Shown here: piece by piece, positions 10,396-20,500 of the stretch
Layout of the letters: every line of letters begins with the position of its first letter
How positions within the stretch are numbered: position 1 is the first letter of the stretch
Translations under genes and position numbers: made by a program
Notes under the pieces: generated by a model
The model's input: the letters and a program-made list of their open reading frames with translations, nothing else
Database searches by the model: none
Told to the model about the DNA's origin: nothing
Assembly (NCBI RefSeq): GCF_002245535.1
Contig: NZ_NKCN01000001.1
Coordinates: forward strand, 62,001-126,000
Reading direction: 5' to 3'
Length of the DNA: 64,000 bases
Source of the DNA: Mycobacterium lehmannii
GTDB lineage: Bacteria > Actinomycetota > Actinomycetes > Mycobacteriales > Mycobacteriaceae

Positions 10396-12606
10396 GTGGC
10401 GACCCTGTCCGACCGTCTCGACTTTGTGCTCGGCAAGAAGGCCGCGGGCCCGCTCGCCGAGCACTTCGGCATCCACACGGTCAACGATCTGCTGCGTCAC
10501 TATCCCCGCAAGTACAGCGACGAGATGACGACGGTCGGCGAGGGTGAGGAACTCGAGGAGGGCGTTCACGTCACGTTCGTCGACGTCATCACCAAAGCCG
10601 AGCTGAGGCGGACGAACCGGCAGCCCCAGCGCGAATATCTCGTCGTCACCCTCGGGCACCGGAAGCCGAAGGTGACCGCGACGTTCTTCAACGTCAAGTA
10701 CCTCAAGAAGCAGTTGGTCGAGGGTGCAAAGGTGATGCTGTCGGGGGAGGTCGGCTACTTCAACGGCGTCATGCAGCTGACCCATCCGGCGTTCCTGGTG
10801 TTGCACGAGACCGGCGGCGTGCGAGGATCCAAGTCGCTCAAGGCGATCGCCGAGGCCTCGGGGGCCACCGGCGAGGACCTGCTGGCCGCCTTCGAACGCG
10901 ACTTCTTTCCGATCTACCCGGCCAACAAGAAGGTGCAGACCTGGGAGATCTACGCCTGCGTGCGTCAGGTGCTCGACGTGCTGGACCCGATCACCGAACC
11001 GCTACCGAAAGCCTTTCTGCGACAACACGGTCTGATCACCGAAGACCAGGCGCTCCGCGCGATCCACACCGCACAGAGATCGGCCGAACGCGACGCCGCG
11101 GTCGCGCGGCTGACGTACGACGAGGCCATCGGCCTGCAATGGGCGTTGGTCAACCGACGCCACGGTGACCTGAGTGAGTCGGGTCCGGTCGCGCAGCGCC
11201 GCGACGACGGGCTCGTTGCCGCCATGTGCGAACAGTTGCCGTTCGAATTGACCGACGGCCAGAAGGAAGTGCTCGACGTCGTCTCGGGCGAGCTGGAGAG
11301 CACCCGACCGATGAACCGCATGCTGCAGGGTGAGGTCGGTTCGGGCAAGACGATCGTCTCGGTGCTGGCGATGTTGCAGATGGTCGACGCCGGCTATCAG
11401 TGCGCGCTGCTCGCACCCACGGAAGTCCTTGCCGCACAACATGCCCGCTCAATCGGCGCCGTTCTCGGCCCGTTGGCCCTGGCGGGTCAACTCGGTGGCA
11501 TGGACGGTGCCACCCGCATCGCGCTGTTGACCGGATCGATGACAGCGCAACAGAAACGCGCGGTACGCGACGAGGTCGCCGGCGGTGCGGCGGGCATCGT
11601 CATCGGCACCCACGCCCTTTTGCAGGACGCCGTCGAGTTCCACCGCCTCGGCATGGTGGTCGTCGACGAGCAGCACCGGTTCGGCGTGGAGCAACGGGAT
11701 CGGTTGCGCAGCAAGGCCCCTGCGGGTATCACGCCTCATCTGTTGGTGATGACGGCCACGCCGATACCGCGTACTGTCGCGCTGACTCATTACGGTGACC
11801 TGGAGACCTCGACACTGCGCGAGCTGCCGCGTGGCAGACAACCGATCACCACAAACACCGTCTTTCTCAGCGAGCACCCACGCTGGCTGGACCGTGTGTG
11901 GCAGCGCATCACCGAAGAGGTGAGCCAGGGCAGGCAGGCGTACGTGGTGGCCTCGCGGATCGACGAGAACGACAAGTCGGCCAAGGACAAGGAGGGCGGT
12001 CCGCCGCCGATCACGGTGGTCGAGTTGTTCGCGCGGCTGAGCCGAGGCCCGCTGGCCGGGCTGCGGCTCGGGCTCATGCACGGCAGGTTGCCCTCCGACG
12101 AGAAGGACGCCGTGATGGCCGCGTTCCGCGCCGGCGAGATCGACGTGCTGGTGTGCACGACGGTCATCGAAGTCGGCGTCGACGTGCCGAATGCGACGGT
12201 GATGGTGGTGATGGACGCCGACCGGTTCGGCATCAGCCAGCTGCACCAGTTGCGCGGGCGCATCGGGCGCGGACAGCATCCGAGCCTATGCCTGCTCGTC
12301 ACCAAGCTCCCGCAGGGGTCCAAGGCCGGCGCCCGGCTGACCGCCGTCGCATCGACATTGGACGGGTTCAAGCTCGCCGACCTCGACCTCTACGAGCGGC
12401 AGGAGGGAGATGTGTTGGGGTTCAACCAATCCGGGCGCGCGATCACGCTCCGGTTCCTGTCGCTGCAGGAGCATCTCGACATCATCGTGACGGCCCGCGA
12501 GTTCTGCGCACGGCTGTACGAGAACGATCCGGACAACCCGGGTATGGCGGCGCTGGCGGCCCCGTTCGTCGAAACCGACCGCGTCGAGTTCCTGGACAAG
12601 GCATGA
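10396..12606 (+). CDS. recG: ATP-dependent DNA helicase RecG
   Basis: RecG remodels stalled replication forks and branched recombination intermediates. The 736-residue protein has the N-terminal wedge/OB region (residues about 60-150) and a two-domain SF2 motor: Walker A GEVGSGKT near 311-318, DEQH near 424, TATPIPRT near 455, and the motif VI region QLRGRIGRG near 618. An Lys/Glu-rich insert (NDKSAKDKEGG) is seen near 530, as in other mycobacterial RecG proteins. GTG 10396 starts two bases after the DAK gene and the stop overlaps the next ATG (ATGA), so translation of all three is probably coupled. Confidence 0.96.
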   Translation: MATLSDRLDFVLGKKAAGPLAEHFGIHTVNDLLRHYPRKYSDEMTTVGEGEELEEGVHVTFVDVITKAELRRTNRQPQREYLVVTLGHRKPKVTATFFNVKYLKKQLVEGAKVMLSGEVGYFNGVMQLTHPAFLVLHETGGVRGSKSLKAIAEASGATGEDLLAAFERDFFPIYPANKKVQTWEIYACVRQVLDVLDPITEPLPKAFLRQHGLITEDQALRAIHTAQRSAERDAAVARLTYDEAIGLQWALVNRRHGDLSESGPVAQRRDDGLVAAMCEQLPFELTDGQKEVLDVVSGELESTRPMNRMLQGEVGSGKTIVSVLAMLQMVDAGYQCALLAPTEVLAAQHARSIGAVLGPLALAGQLGGMDGATRIALLTGSMTAQQKRAVRDEVAGGAAGIVIGTHALLQDAVEFHRLGMVVVDEQHRFGVEQRDRLRSKAPAGITPHLLVMTATPIPRTVALTHYGDLETSTLRELPRGRQPITTNTVFLSEHPRWLDRVWQRITEEVSQGRQAYVVASRIDENDKSAKDKEGGPPPITVVELFARLSRGPLAGLRLGLMHGRLPSDEKDAVMAAFRAGEIDVLVCTTVIEVGVDVPNATVMVVMDADRFGISQLHQLRGRIGRGQHPSLCLLVTKLPQGSKAGARLTAVASTLDGFKLADLDLYERQEGDVLGFNQSGRAITLRFLSLQEHLDIIVTAREFCARLYENDPDNPGMAALAAPFVETDRVEFLDKA

Positions 12607-13310
12607 AGCGCAAATATCTGCTGTGGCTGACCGCGATCGTCGTACTCGCGGTCATCGTCGCCGCGCAGGCGGTCAACTCGGCGGGGGACCGGGCACAGTT
12701 CATCGCGCGCGCCGACATCCCGACCGTGGCGCCCGGTGTCGACGTGCTCGCGGGCATTCCCGTCATACCGCTGCGGGTCCGCGGATACGACTACCGCAGA
12801 GCGGCTTTCGGGGACAGCTGGACCGACGACAACTCGGCCCCTGGCGGACGCAACGGCTGCGACACCCGCAACGACATCCTCAATCGCGACCTCGACGACA
12901 AAACGTTCGTGTCGATCAAGCGCTGCCCCGACGCCGTCGCGACGGGCACACTGCACGACCCGTACACCAACGCGGTCGTCGCCTTCACCCGCGGCGAGAA
13001 GACCGGCGCTGCGGTGCAGATCGACCACATCGTCCCGTTGGCGCTGGCGTGGGATCTGGGGGCGCGCAACTGGCCGGAAGACCTGCGCGTCCGGTTCGCC
13101 AACGATCCGGCGAATCTCATCGCGGTGGCCGGAAACGCCAACCAGGAAAAGGGTGACCAGGAGCCAGCGACGTGGATGCCTTCGAATGCGGCGTTTCACT
13201 GCCAGTACTCGATGCAGTTCATCGCGGTGCTGCGCGGATACCGGCTGCCGATCGACGCGCCGTCGGCCACCGCGTTGCGCGAGGCCGCCGCCACCTGCCC
13301 GACGGGTTGA
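12603..13310 (+). CDS. Exported or membrane-anchored HNH-type nuclease (DUF1524-like)
   Basis: This 235-residue protein has one N-terminal hydrophobic helix (residues about 5-23, YLLWLTAIVVLAVIVAAQAV) and then a domain with the HNH core QIDHIVPLALAWDLGA (Asp139-His140), followed by NDPANLIAVAGNANQEKGDQ, the Asn-containing second half of the metal site. A CDTRNDILNRDL block precedes it. This is the DUF1524/GmrSD-C-terminal type of HNH fold. The position outside the cytoplasm suggests an extracellular or periplasmic nuclease, function unproven. It overlaps the recG stop by four bases; M. tuberculosis keeps the pair (Rv2973c/Rv2972c, from memory). Confidence 0.85.
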   Translation: MKRKYLLWLTAIVVLAVIVAAQAVNSAGDRAQFIARADIPTVAPGVDVLAGIPVIPLRVRGYDYRRAAFGDSWTDDNSAPGGRNGCDTRNDILNRDLDDKTFVSIKRCPDAVATGTLHDPYTNAVVAFTRGEKTGAAVQIDHIVPLALAWDLGARNWPEDLRVRFANDPANLIAVAGNANQEKGDQEPATWMPSNAAFHCQYSMQFIAVLRGYRLPIDAPSATALREAAATCPTG

Positions 13311-13323
13311 GTTCCTCTAAGGC

Positions 13324-14175
13324 CTACGTGCCGGTGTAGGTTTCCGGGTCCGGGCGGAACCGCCTGCCCTCGTCGAGCCCGTTGAGCGAGCCCATTTCGT
13401 CGTCGGTGAGCTCGAAGTCGAACACCTCGAGGTTCGAGGTGATCCGCTCCGCCTTCGACGACCGGGCGATGACCGCGTTGCCCAACTGAATGCTCCACCG
13501 GATCAACACCTGCGCGGGCGTCTTGCCGTGCGCCTGTGCCACCGACGTGACCGCCTCGTTCTCGAGCAGCTGCCCGACGCCCAGCGGTCCGTACGCCTGG
13601 GTGAGGATGCCGTAGCCGGCGTTGACCTCACGCAACTCCGCCTGGTTGAGCAGCGGGTGCAGCTCGATCTGGTTGACCGCCGGGGTGAAGAACGACAGGT
13701 CGATGACGTCCGACAGGTGCTCGGCGTGGAAGTTGGCGACGCCGATCGACTTGGTGTCGCCGACCTCCTTGCGCTTCATCAACCCGCCCCAGCTGTCGAC
13801 GTACTTGCCCTGCTCGCCGGCGGGCCAGTGGATCAGGTAGAGGTCGACGTAGTCGAGCCCGAGCCTGCCGAGGCTGGCCTTGAGCGCGTCCTGCGACGAC
13901 TGGAAGCCCAGGTCGGGGGTGGCGAGCTTGGTGGTGACGAAGATCTCGTCGCGCGGCACCCCGGACGACTTGATGGCCCGACCGACCGCTTCCTCGTTGC
14001 CGTAGGCCGCGGCGGTGTCGATCAGCCGGTACCCGGCGGACAGCGCCGCCAGCACCGCCTGCTCGGTCTCGGACTCCGACAGCTCGCCGACGCCGAGACC
14101 GAACACCGGCATCGTGTGGTCGTCGTTGAGCGTGACGGTCGGAGCCGCAGCCGCATTGCCCGGCGATTCGGTCAT
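13324..14175 (-). CDS. Aldo/keto reductase (AKR5-like), second of a tandem pair
   Basis: This is an NADPH-dependent aldo/keto reductase of 283 residues with the full catalytic tetrad: Asp53 and Tyr58 in [11 protein letters not shown], Lys83 in VTTKLA, and His116 in DLYLIHWP. The N-terminus has a short Ala-rich tail before [10 protein letters not shown]. The start ATG 14175 was preferred over upstream in-frame codons because it falls just after the preceding gene, and AGGTGA lies directly upstream. It is closely related to the gene 5 bp upstream, so a tandem duplication is likely. M. smegmatis has a similar AKR pair that has been assigned to AKR5 subfamilies. Natural substrates are unknown; methylglyoxal-type carbonyls are plausible. 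Confidence 0.93.
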   Translation of the reverse strand: MTESPGNAAAAPTVTLNDDHTMPVFGLGVGELSESETEQAVLAALSAGYRLIDTAAAYGNEEAVGRAIKSSGVPRDEIFVTTKLATPDLGFQSSQDALKASLGRLGLDYVDLYLIHWPAGEQGKYVDSWGGLMKRKEVGDTKSIGVANFHAEHLSDVIDLSFFTPAVNQIELHPLLNQAELREVNAGYGILTQAYGPLGVGQLLENEAVTSVAQAHGKTPAQVLIRWSIQLGNAVIARSSKAERITSNLEVFDFELTDDEMGSLNGLDEGRRFRPDPETYTGT

Positions 14176-14180
14176 TTCAC

Positions 14181-15011
14181 CTACCCCGTGAATTCGAATG
14201 TTCGCGGATCGGGGCCCAACCGAGTGCCGTCGCCGAGCGTCGAGACGGACGCCATGTCCTGCTCGCTCAACTCGAAATCGAACACGTCGAAGTTGCTCAC
14301 GATTCTCTCGGGGGTCACCGACTTCGGGATGACTATATTGCCGAGCTGCATATGCCACCTAATCAACACCTGGGCCGGCGTCTTGCCGTGCGCTTCGGCG
14401 ACCGAGACCACGGTGTCGTTCGACAGCAGTGAACCCTGGCCGAGCGGACTCCAGGCCTCGGTCGCGATGCCCATCTGGGCATGCACCTCGCGCAGCTCCT
14501 CCTGCTGCAGCAGCGGATGCAGTTCGATCTGATTGACCGCGGGCACGATCCCGGTGGCGTCGACGAGTTCCCGCAGGTGTTCGGGCTCGAAGTTGCTCAC
14601 CCCGATCGACCGGATGCGGCCTTGCTCGCGCAGGTGGGCGAAGGCCTTGAAGGTGTCGACGAACGCGCCCTTGGCCGGCAACGGCCAGTGGATGAGGTAG
14701 AGATCGAGGTAGTCGAGCCCCAGCCTGCCCATGCTCTTGTCGAAGGCACTCAGCGTGCTGTCGTAACCTTGCTCGGAATTCCACAGCTTGGTGGTGACGA
14801 AGACCTGATCGCGCGGCAGCCCCGATTTCTCGAGCGCTCGGCCGACCTCGCGTTCGTTCTGGTACGCGGCTGCGGTGTCGATGTGGCGGTAACCCGCTTC
14901 GAGCGCGGTCGCGACCGCGCGTTCGGTGTCCTCCGGAGGGGTCTGCCAAACTCCGAGTCCAACCTGCGGAATCGAATTACCGTCGTTCAACGTGATCGAG
15001 GGAGATGCCAT
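14181..15011 (-). CDS. Aldo/keto reductase (AKR5-like), first of a tandem pair
   Basis: A 276-residue aldo/keto reductase with an intact tetrad: Asp45 and Tyr50 in [11 protein letters not shown], Lys75 in VTTKLW, and His108 in DLYLIHWP; the cofactor loop [10 protein letters not shown] is also present. It corresponds to Rv2971 of M. tuberculosis (from memory). The start codon (15011-15009) overlaps the ATG of the divergent lipN gene (15010-15012) by two bases, an unusual head-to-head layout that leaves no room for a promoter between them. No good Shine-Dalgarno is visible upstream. Confidence 0.94.
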   Translation of the reverse strand: MASPSITLNDGNSIPQVGLGVWQTPPEDTERAVATALEAGYRHIDTAAAYQNEREVGRALEKSGLPRDQVFVTTKLWNSEQGYDSTLSAFDKSMGRLGLDYLDLYLIHWPLPAKGAFVDTFKAFAHLREQGRIRSIGVSNFEPEHLRELVDATGIVPAVNQIELHPLLQQEELREVHAQMGIATEAWSPLGQGSLLSNDTVVSVAEAHGKTPAQVLIRWHMQLGNIVIPKSVTPERIVSNFDVFDFELSEQDMASVSTLGDGTRLGPDPRTFEFTG

Positions 15012-16098
15012 GACCCAAAGTCTGCCAGCTCATGACCGGTGGCGGCCGAACCGTAAAGAGACGCTGATCAACACCGCGGCGGGCGTCACCCTTCGCGCGT
15101 TGCCGAGGATCCCCGGGGCCGTCAAGCGCCTCATGCTCGGACGCCGCACCGTCAGCATCGACGGCAACACGCTGGACACGACGCTGCAGTTGATGCTCGC
15201 CGGACAAAAGCTCACGGGCATCGACGGTCTGGTCAACGCTGACGGCGTAGCCGCCGCCCGCGGACAACTCGAAACGCTGGCCGCGGGTTTCAAGCAGAAC
15301 ATTCCCGTCGCGTCGGTGACCGATCTCTCGATCCCAGGACCCGCCGGAGACATCCGCGCACGCCATTACCGGCCCGTCGACGACGAGGGAGCCCTACTGG
15401 TCTTCTTCCACGGCGGTGGACAGGTCATCGGCAGCATCGACTCCCACGACGACCTGTGCCGCGAGATCTGCCACCGCGGACAGATGCACGTGCTGTCGGT
15501 CGACTACCGCCTGGCCCCCGAGCACCCCGCGCCTGCGGGCACCGACGACGCCCACGCCGCGTTCCGGTGGGCGTGCGAGCACGCCGCCGAACTGGGCGCC
15601 GACCCCGAGCGCGTCGCCGTGGGTGGTGACAGCGCCGGCGGCAACCAGGCCACACTCGTCGCGCACCGCGCCCGCGGCGAGGGGCCGCAGCCGGCCCTGC
15701 AGTTCCTGCTCTATCCGGTCGTCAACTACCGCGACACGACCAGGTCGCAGGCGCTGTTCTCCGAGGGCTACTTCCTCACCCGCGACGACATCGACTGGTT
15801 CCGCGAGAAATACCTCAGCGGCGGAGTCGATTCCGGTGACCCACGGGTCTCGCCGCTGCTGGCCGACGATCTGTCCGGCCTGGCGCCGGCGCTGATCGTC
15901 ACCGCCGGTTTCGACCCGCTGCGCGATGAAGGCAGGCAGTACGCCGAGGCCATGCGGGCCGTCGGCGTCCGCGTCGACCACCGGGAGTTCGGATCGTTGA
16001 TCCACGGCTTTGCGAACTTCTTCCCGTTCGGCGGTGACAGCGCCACCGCGATGGCCGAGGTGATCTCGGCGCTGCGGGCGCATCTGGCCCGCGGCTGA
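15010..16098 (+). CDS. lipN: LipN-like esterase/lipase (hormone-sensitive-lipase family)
   Basis: This is a 362-residue alpha/beta-hydrolase of the hormone-sensitive-lipase group. The oxyanion motif is FFHGGGQ at 132-138, the nucleophile elbow GGDSAGG gives Ser208, the acid is Asp302 in GFDPLRDEG and the base is His332 in SLIHGF. The N-terminal cap region (DGNTLDTTLQLML, 51-63) matches mycobacterial LipN, which hydrolyses short acyl esters and glycerides in the cytosol. GGGAG lies just upstream of ATG 15010. That start overlaps the start codon of the divergent aldo/keto reductase, so control signals must lie inside one or both coding regions. Confidence 0.9.
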   Translation: MTQSLPAHDRWRPNRKETLINTAAGVTLRALPRIPGAVKRLMLGRRTVSIDGNTLDTTLQLMLAGQKLTGIDGLVNADGVAAARGQLETLAAGFKQNIPVASVTDLSIPGPAGDIRARHYRPVDDEGALLVFFHGGGQVIGSIDSHDDLCREICHRGQMHVLSVDYRLAPEHPAPAGTDDAHAAFRWACEHAAELGADPERVAVGGDSAGGNQATLVAHRARGEGPQPALQFLLYPVVNYRDTTRSQALFSEGYFLTRDDIDWFREKYLSGGVDSGDPRVSPLLADDLSGLAPALIVTAGFDPLRDEGRQYAEAMRAVGVRVDHREFGSLIHGFANFFPFGGDSATAMAEVISALRAHLARG

Positions 16099-16120
16099 CA
16101 GGGCGGCGAAATCGCGCCGG

Positions 16121-16126
16121 TACTCT
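16121..16126 (+). promoter_or_regulatory. -10 hexamer close to the DsbA-like gene start
   Basis: TACTCT is followed by seven bases and the GTG start at 16134. A transcript starting at 16133-16134 would be leaderless. No Shine-Dalgarno is seen. Confidence 0.5.
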
Positions 16127-16133
16127 TACCTGC

Positions 16134-16910
16134 GTGGCCACGAAACGCAAGAAGACCCCGAGCTACGACCTGAAGGCGGCCGACCGCAAGCGGAACCGGG
16201 CTGTGCAAATCGGCCTGACCGCCATCGTCGTGATCTTCGCCGTCGCGTTGGTGCTCTACATCGTGATGACCAAAGAGGACAAACCCGGTGAGGGCGAGAC
16301 CAGGGCGGTCCGCGTGGCGTCGAGCAACGTGATCACCCAGGAGGGCACGTCCGAGCCCAAAGCGGTGGTGTCGCTCTACGAGGACTTCCTGTGCCCGGCG
16401 TGCGGGAACTTCGAGAAGCAGTTCGGCCCGACGATCAACCGACTGATCGACAGCGGTGCTGCGGCCGTGGACTACAACATGGTGTCCATCCTCGACCGGG
16501 CGGGCCAGGGTTACTCGACCCGCGCCGCCAACGCCGGCTACTGCGTGGCCGACGCGGACACCGAAGCCTTCCGGCGTTTCCACGCCGCCTTGTTCGCGCA
16601 ACAGCCGCCCGAGGGTGTGGGCCCCTTCCCCGACAATGCCCGGCTGATCGAGATCGCCCGCCAAGCGGGCGTGACCGGTGAGGTGCCGGCCTGCATCAAC
16701 GGTGGACGCTACAACGACATGGTCAAGGGTTTGGCCAAAGCGAGCGGGGTCAACTCGACGCCGACCATCCGGATCAACGGTGAGGATTATTCGCCGTCGA
16801 CGCCCGACGCACTGATCGCCGAGATCGAGAAGATCGTCGGCGAGGTGCCCGCACTGGACGCCGGTGCACCGCCGCCCAACGCCGATCCGACCCAGCCGGC
16901 GAGGCCGTGA
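16134..16910 (+). CDS. DsbA-like thioredoxin-fold disulfide oxidoreductase, membrane-anchored
   Basis: This 258-residue protein has a basic cytoplasmic tail, one transmembrane helix (residues about 26-46) and an outside thioredoxin/DsbA-like domain with active site CPAC (Cys87, Cys90) in DFLCPACGNF and the cis-Pro loop NSTPTIRING. It should introduce disulfides into exported proteins. The next gene, overlapping by four bases, is a VKOR homologue that would reoxidise it with quinone, so the two make a complete oxidative-folding pair (Rv2969c/Rv2968c in M. tuberculosis). GTG 16134 is supported by the near-leaderless -10 hexamer. Confidence 0.9.
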   Translation: MATKRKKTPSYDLKAADRKRNRAVQIGLTAIVVIFAVALVLYIVMTKEDKPGEGETRAVRVASSNVITQEGTSEPKAVVSLYEDFLCPACGNFEKQFGPTINRLIDSGAAAVDYNMVSILDRAGQGYSTRAANAGYCVADADTEAFRRFHAALFAQQPPEGVGPFPDNARLIEIARQAGVTGEVPACINGGRYNDMVKGLAKASGVNSTPTIRINGEDYSPSTPDALIAEIEKIVGEVPALDAGAPPPNADPTQPARP

Positions 16911-17539
16911 CGCTCGCCGCTCCCGGTGCCGTCCAGCCGTCCGAACCCGCGGCTCATGAGCCGACGGGTCTGTCGGTGGGTCGTCCGAGCGCGGTGTGGA
17001 TCCTCATCGCGGGTGTGCTGGGGCTGGCCGCCGCGGTCGCGCTGACCGTCGAGAAGGTCGAGCTGCTGATCGATCCGGAGTACACCCCGTCGTGCAGCTT
17101 CAATCCAGTCCTGTCCTGCGGTTCGGTGATGATCACGCCGCAGGCGTCCGCGTTCGGATTCCCGAACTCCTTGATCGGCATCATCTCGTTCACGATCGTG
17201 GTGGTGACCGGTGTGCTCGCGCTCGCGAGGGTCGCGTTGCCGCGCTGGTACTGGGCCGGTCTGGCCACGGGCACGCTGCTGGGCGCTGCGTTCGTGCACT
17301 GGCTCATCTATCAGAGCCTCTACCGCATCGGCGCGCTGTGCCCGTACTGCATGGTGGTGTGGGCGGTCACCATCCCGCTGTTGGTGGTCGTTGCGGCCGT
17401 CGCTCTGCAGCCCCAACACGGGAGCACCGTCGCGCGGGTGCTGCACACCTGGCGGTGGTCTCTGGTCACGTTGTGGTTCACCGGCCTGTTACTGCTGATC
17501 CTCGTGCGCTTCTGGAGCTACTGGTCCACGTTGGTCTGA
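16907..17539 (+). CDS. Vitamin K epoxide reductase (VKOR) homologue
   Basis: Mycobacterial VKOR is the functional replacement of DsbB: it passes electrons from periplasmic DsbA-type proteins to menaquinone. The 210-residue integral membrane protein has about five hydrophobic segments, the loop cysteines Cys63 and Cys71 (PSCSFNPVLSCGS) and the quinone-side pair CPYC (Cys145, Cys148). The GTG start overlaps the stop of the DsbA-like gene (GTGA), which supports a single transcript and a shared pathway. pca follows 35 bp later. Confidence 0.94.
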   Translation: MTLAAPGAVQPSEPAAHEPTGLSVGRPSAVWILIAGVLGLAAAVALTVEKVELLIDPEYTPSCSFNPVLSCGSVMITPQASAFGFPNSLIGIISFTIVVVTGVLALARVALPRWYWAGLATGTLLGAAFVHWLIYQSLYRIGALCPYCMVVWAVTIPLLVVVAAVALQPQHGSTVARVLHTWRWSLVTLWFTGLLLLILVRFWSYWSTLV

Positions 17540-17552
17540 TCCGCCCGGAGGA

Positions 17553-17585
17553 TAAAGTACGTGCGTGATTGCCCATGATCTCTAA
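17553..17585 (+). promoter_or_regulatory. Possible pca promoter with a six-codon upstream frame
   Basis: TAAAGT (17553-17558) is followed by six bases and GTG at 17565, which would open a leaderless frame of six sense codons ending at TAA 17583-17585. This frame runs across the pca ATG (17575) in a different register. The only Shine-Dalgarno (GGAGG 17547-17551) lies upstream of this start point. Confidence 0.35.
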
Positions 17586-20500
17586 AGTGCTGGTCGCCAA
17601 TCGTGGCGAAATCGCGATCCGTGCTTTCCGGGCCGCCTACGAGATGGGGATCGACACCGTCGCGGTGTATCCCCATGAGGATCGCAACAGCATTCACCGG
17701 CTGAAGGCCGACGAGTCCTACCAGATCGGCGAGACCGGCCATCCCGTGCGCGCGTACCTGTCGGTCGAGGAGATCATCCGGGTCGCCAAGCATGCCGGAG
17801 CCGACGCGGTTTATCCGGGATACGGCTTCCTGTCGGAGAATCCGGCGCTGGCGGCGGCCTGCGCGGAGGCCGGCATCACGTTCGTCGGGCCCAGCGCCGA
17901 GGTGCTCGAGCTGACGGGGAACAAGTCGCGGGCGATCGAGGCGGCCCGCTCGGCGGGCCTGCCGGTGCTCAACTCGTCGGCCCCGTCGGCGTCGGCCGAG
18001 GAGTTGATGGCCGCCGCGGAGCGCCTGGAGTTCCCGTTGTTCGTCAAAGCCGTGTCCGGTGGCGGCGGCCGGGGCATGCGGCGGGTCACCGACATCGACG
18101 CGCTGGCCGACGCGATCGATGCCGCGTCGCGCGAGGCCGAATCGGCATTCGGCGACCCGACGCTGTATCTCGAACAGGCCGTGCTCAATCCCCGCCACAT
18201 CGAGGTGCAGATCCTGGCCGACACCCACGGCAACGTGATGCACCTGTTCGAACGGGACTGCAGCGTGCAGCGCAGGCACCAGAAGGTCATCGAGCTCGCA
18301 CCCGCCCCGAATCTGTCCGACGAACTGCGGCAACGGATTTGCGACGATGCGGTCGCGTTCGCCCGGCAGATCGGATACACGTTCGCCGGCACCGTCGAGT
18401 TCCTGCTCGACGAGCGCGGGCATTACGTGTTCATCGAGTGCAATCCGCGCATCCAAGTCGAGCACACCGTCACCGAGGAGATCACCGATGTGGATCTGGT
18501 GTCCAGCCAGTTGCGCATCGCCGACGGCGAGACCCTCGACAGCCTCGGCTTGAGCCAGGAGGCGCTGCCGGCCCCGCGCGGTTTCGCGCTGCAGTGCCGG
18601 ATCACCACCGAGGACCCCGCCAACGGATTTCGTCCCGATACCGGCCGTATCACCGGATATCGCACCCCGGGGGGCGCGGGCATCCGGTTGGACGGCGGCA
18701 CCCATCTCGGTGCGGAGATCAGCGCGCATTTCGACTCGATGCTGGTGAAGCTGACGTGCCGGGGACGCGACTTCGGCGCCGCGGTGGCGCGGGCGCGCCG
18801 CGCGCTGGCCGAGTTCCGCATCCGCGGGGTGTCGACGAATATCCCGTTCCTGCAAGCGGTGGTCAACGATCCGGATTTCCGGGCCGGACGCATCAACACG
18901 TCGTTCATCGACGAGCGCCCGTATCTGCTGACCGCAAGAACACCTGCCGACCGCGGTACCAAGATCCTCAACTACCTGGCCGACGTGACGGTCAACCAGC
19001 CGCACGGCCCGCGAACCGCATCGGTGTACCCGCAGGACAAGCTGCCCGACATCGATCTTGAAGCGCCGCCGCCTGACGGCAGCAAGCAACGGCTGACCGA
19101 ACTCGGCCCCGAGGGGTTCGCGCGCTGGCTGCGCGACTCCCAACCGTTGGCCGTCACCGATACGACGTTCCGTGATGCCCATCAGTCGCTGCTGGCCACC
19201 CGGGTACGCACCACGGGGCTGTCGATGGTGGCGCCCTACGTCGCGCGGATGACGCCGCAGTTGCTCTCGCTCGAATGCTGGGGTGGGGCGACTTACGATG
19301 TGGCGCTCCGGTTCTTGAAGGAAGATCCGTGGGAGCGGCTGGCCGCACTGCGCGAAGCGGTCCCCAACATCTGCCTGCAGATGCTGCTGCGCGGCCGTAA
19401 TACCGTGGGTTACACCCCGTATCCGGAGACCGTCACCCACGCCTTCGTCGCCGAGGCCACGGCCACGGGCATCGACATCTACCGCATCTTCGACGCGCTC
19501 AACAATGTCGATTCCATGCGTCCGGCCATCGACGCGGTCCGCGAAACCGGCACGGCGGTGGCCGAAGTCGCGATGAGCTACACCGGGGACCTGTCCGACC
19601 CCGCGGAGAACCTCTACACGCTGGACTACTACCTGAAGCTCGCCGAGCAGATCGTCGACGCGGGTGCCCATGTGCTGGCGATCAAGGACATGGCCGGGCT
19701 CCTGCGCCCTCCCGCCGCGCACACGTTGATCAGCGCGCTGCGCACCCGGTTCGATCTGCCCGTGCATGTGCACACCCACGACACCCCGGGCGGTCAGTTG
19801 GCGACCTACCTGGCGGCGTGGCAGGCGGGTGCGAGTGCGGTCGACGGTGCGGCGGCGCCGCTGGCAGGTACCACCAGCCAACCGGCGTTGAGCTCGATCG
19901 TGGCCGCGGCCGCACACACCGAGTACGACACCGGGCTGTCGTTGGAGGCGGTGTGCGACCTCGAACCGTACTGGGAGGCGCTGCGAAAGGTGTACGCGCC
20001 GTTCGAAAGTGGTTTACCGGCGCCGACGGGGCGGGTGTATCACCATGAGATCCCCGGGGGTCAGCTGTCGAACCTGCGTCAGCAGGCCATCGCGCTCGGG
20101 TTCGGCGACCGCTTCGAGGAGATCGAGGCCAACTACGCCGCCGCCGACAGGGTGCTCGGCCGGCTGGTGAAGGTGACTCCGTCGTCGAAGGTGGTGGGTG
20201 ACCTCGCGCTCGCGCTGCTGGGGGCGGGCATCAGCGCCGACGAGTTCGCCTCGGACCCATCGCGATTCGACATTCCCGATTCGGTGATCGGATTCTTTCG
20301 CGGCGAACTCGGCGACCCGCCAGGCGGATGGCCCGAACCGCTGCGCACGAAGGCGCTTGCCGGCCGGGCGCCGGCCAAGGCGCAGGAGGAACTCAGCGAG
20401 GAGGACGAAGCGGTGCTCGCCCAGGCGGGCCCGAAGCGCCAAGCCGCGCTGAACCGCCTGCTGTTTCCCGGGCCGACAAAGGAACTCGAGGCGCACCGCG

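Noticed and set aside
17518..19917. A 799-codon open frame on the reverse strand across pca
   Set aside because: It mirrors the pca codons and encodes Arg/Gly/His-rich sequence without any domain. Such antisense frames are expected in high-GC genes with strong third-position GC.
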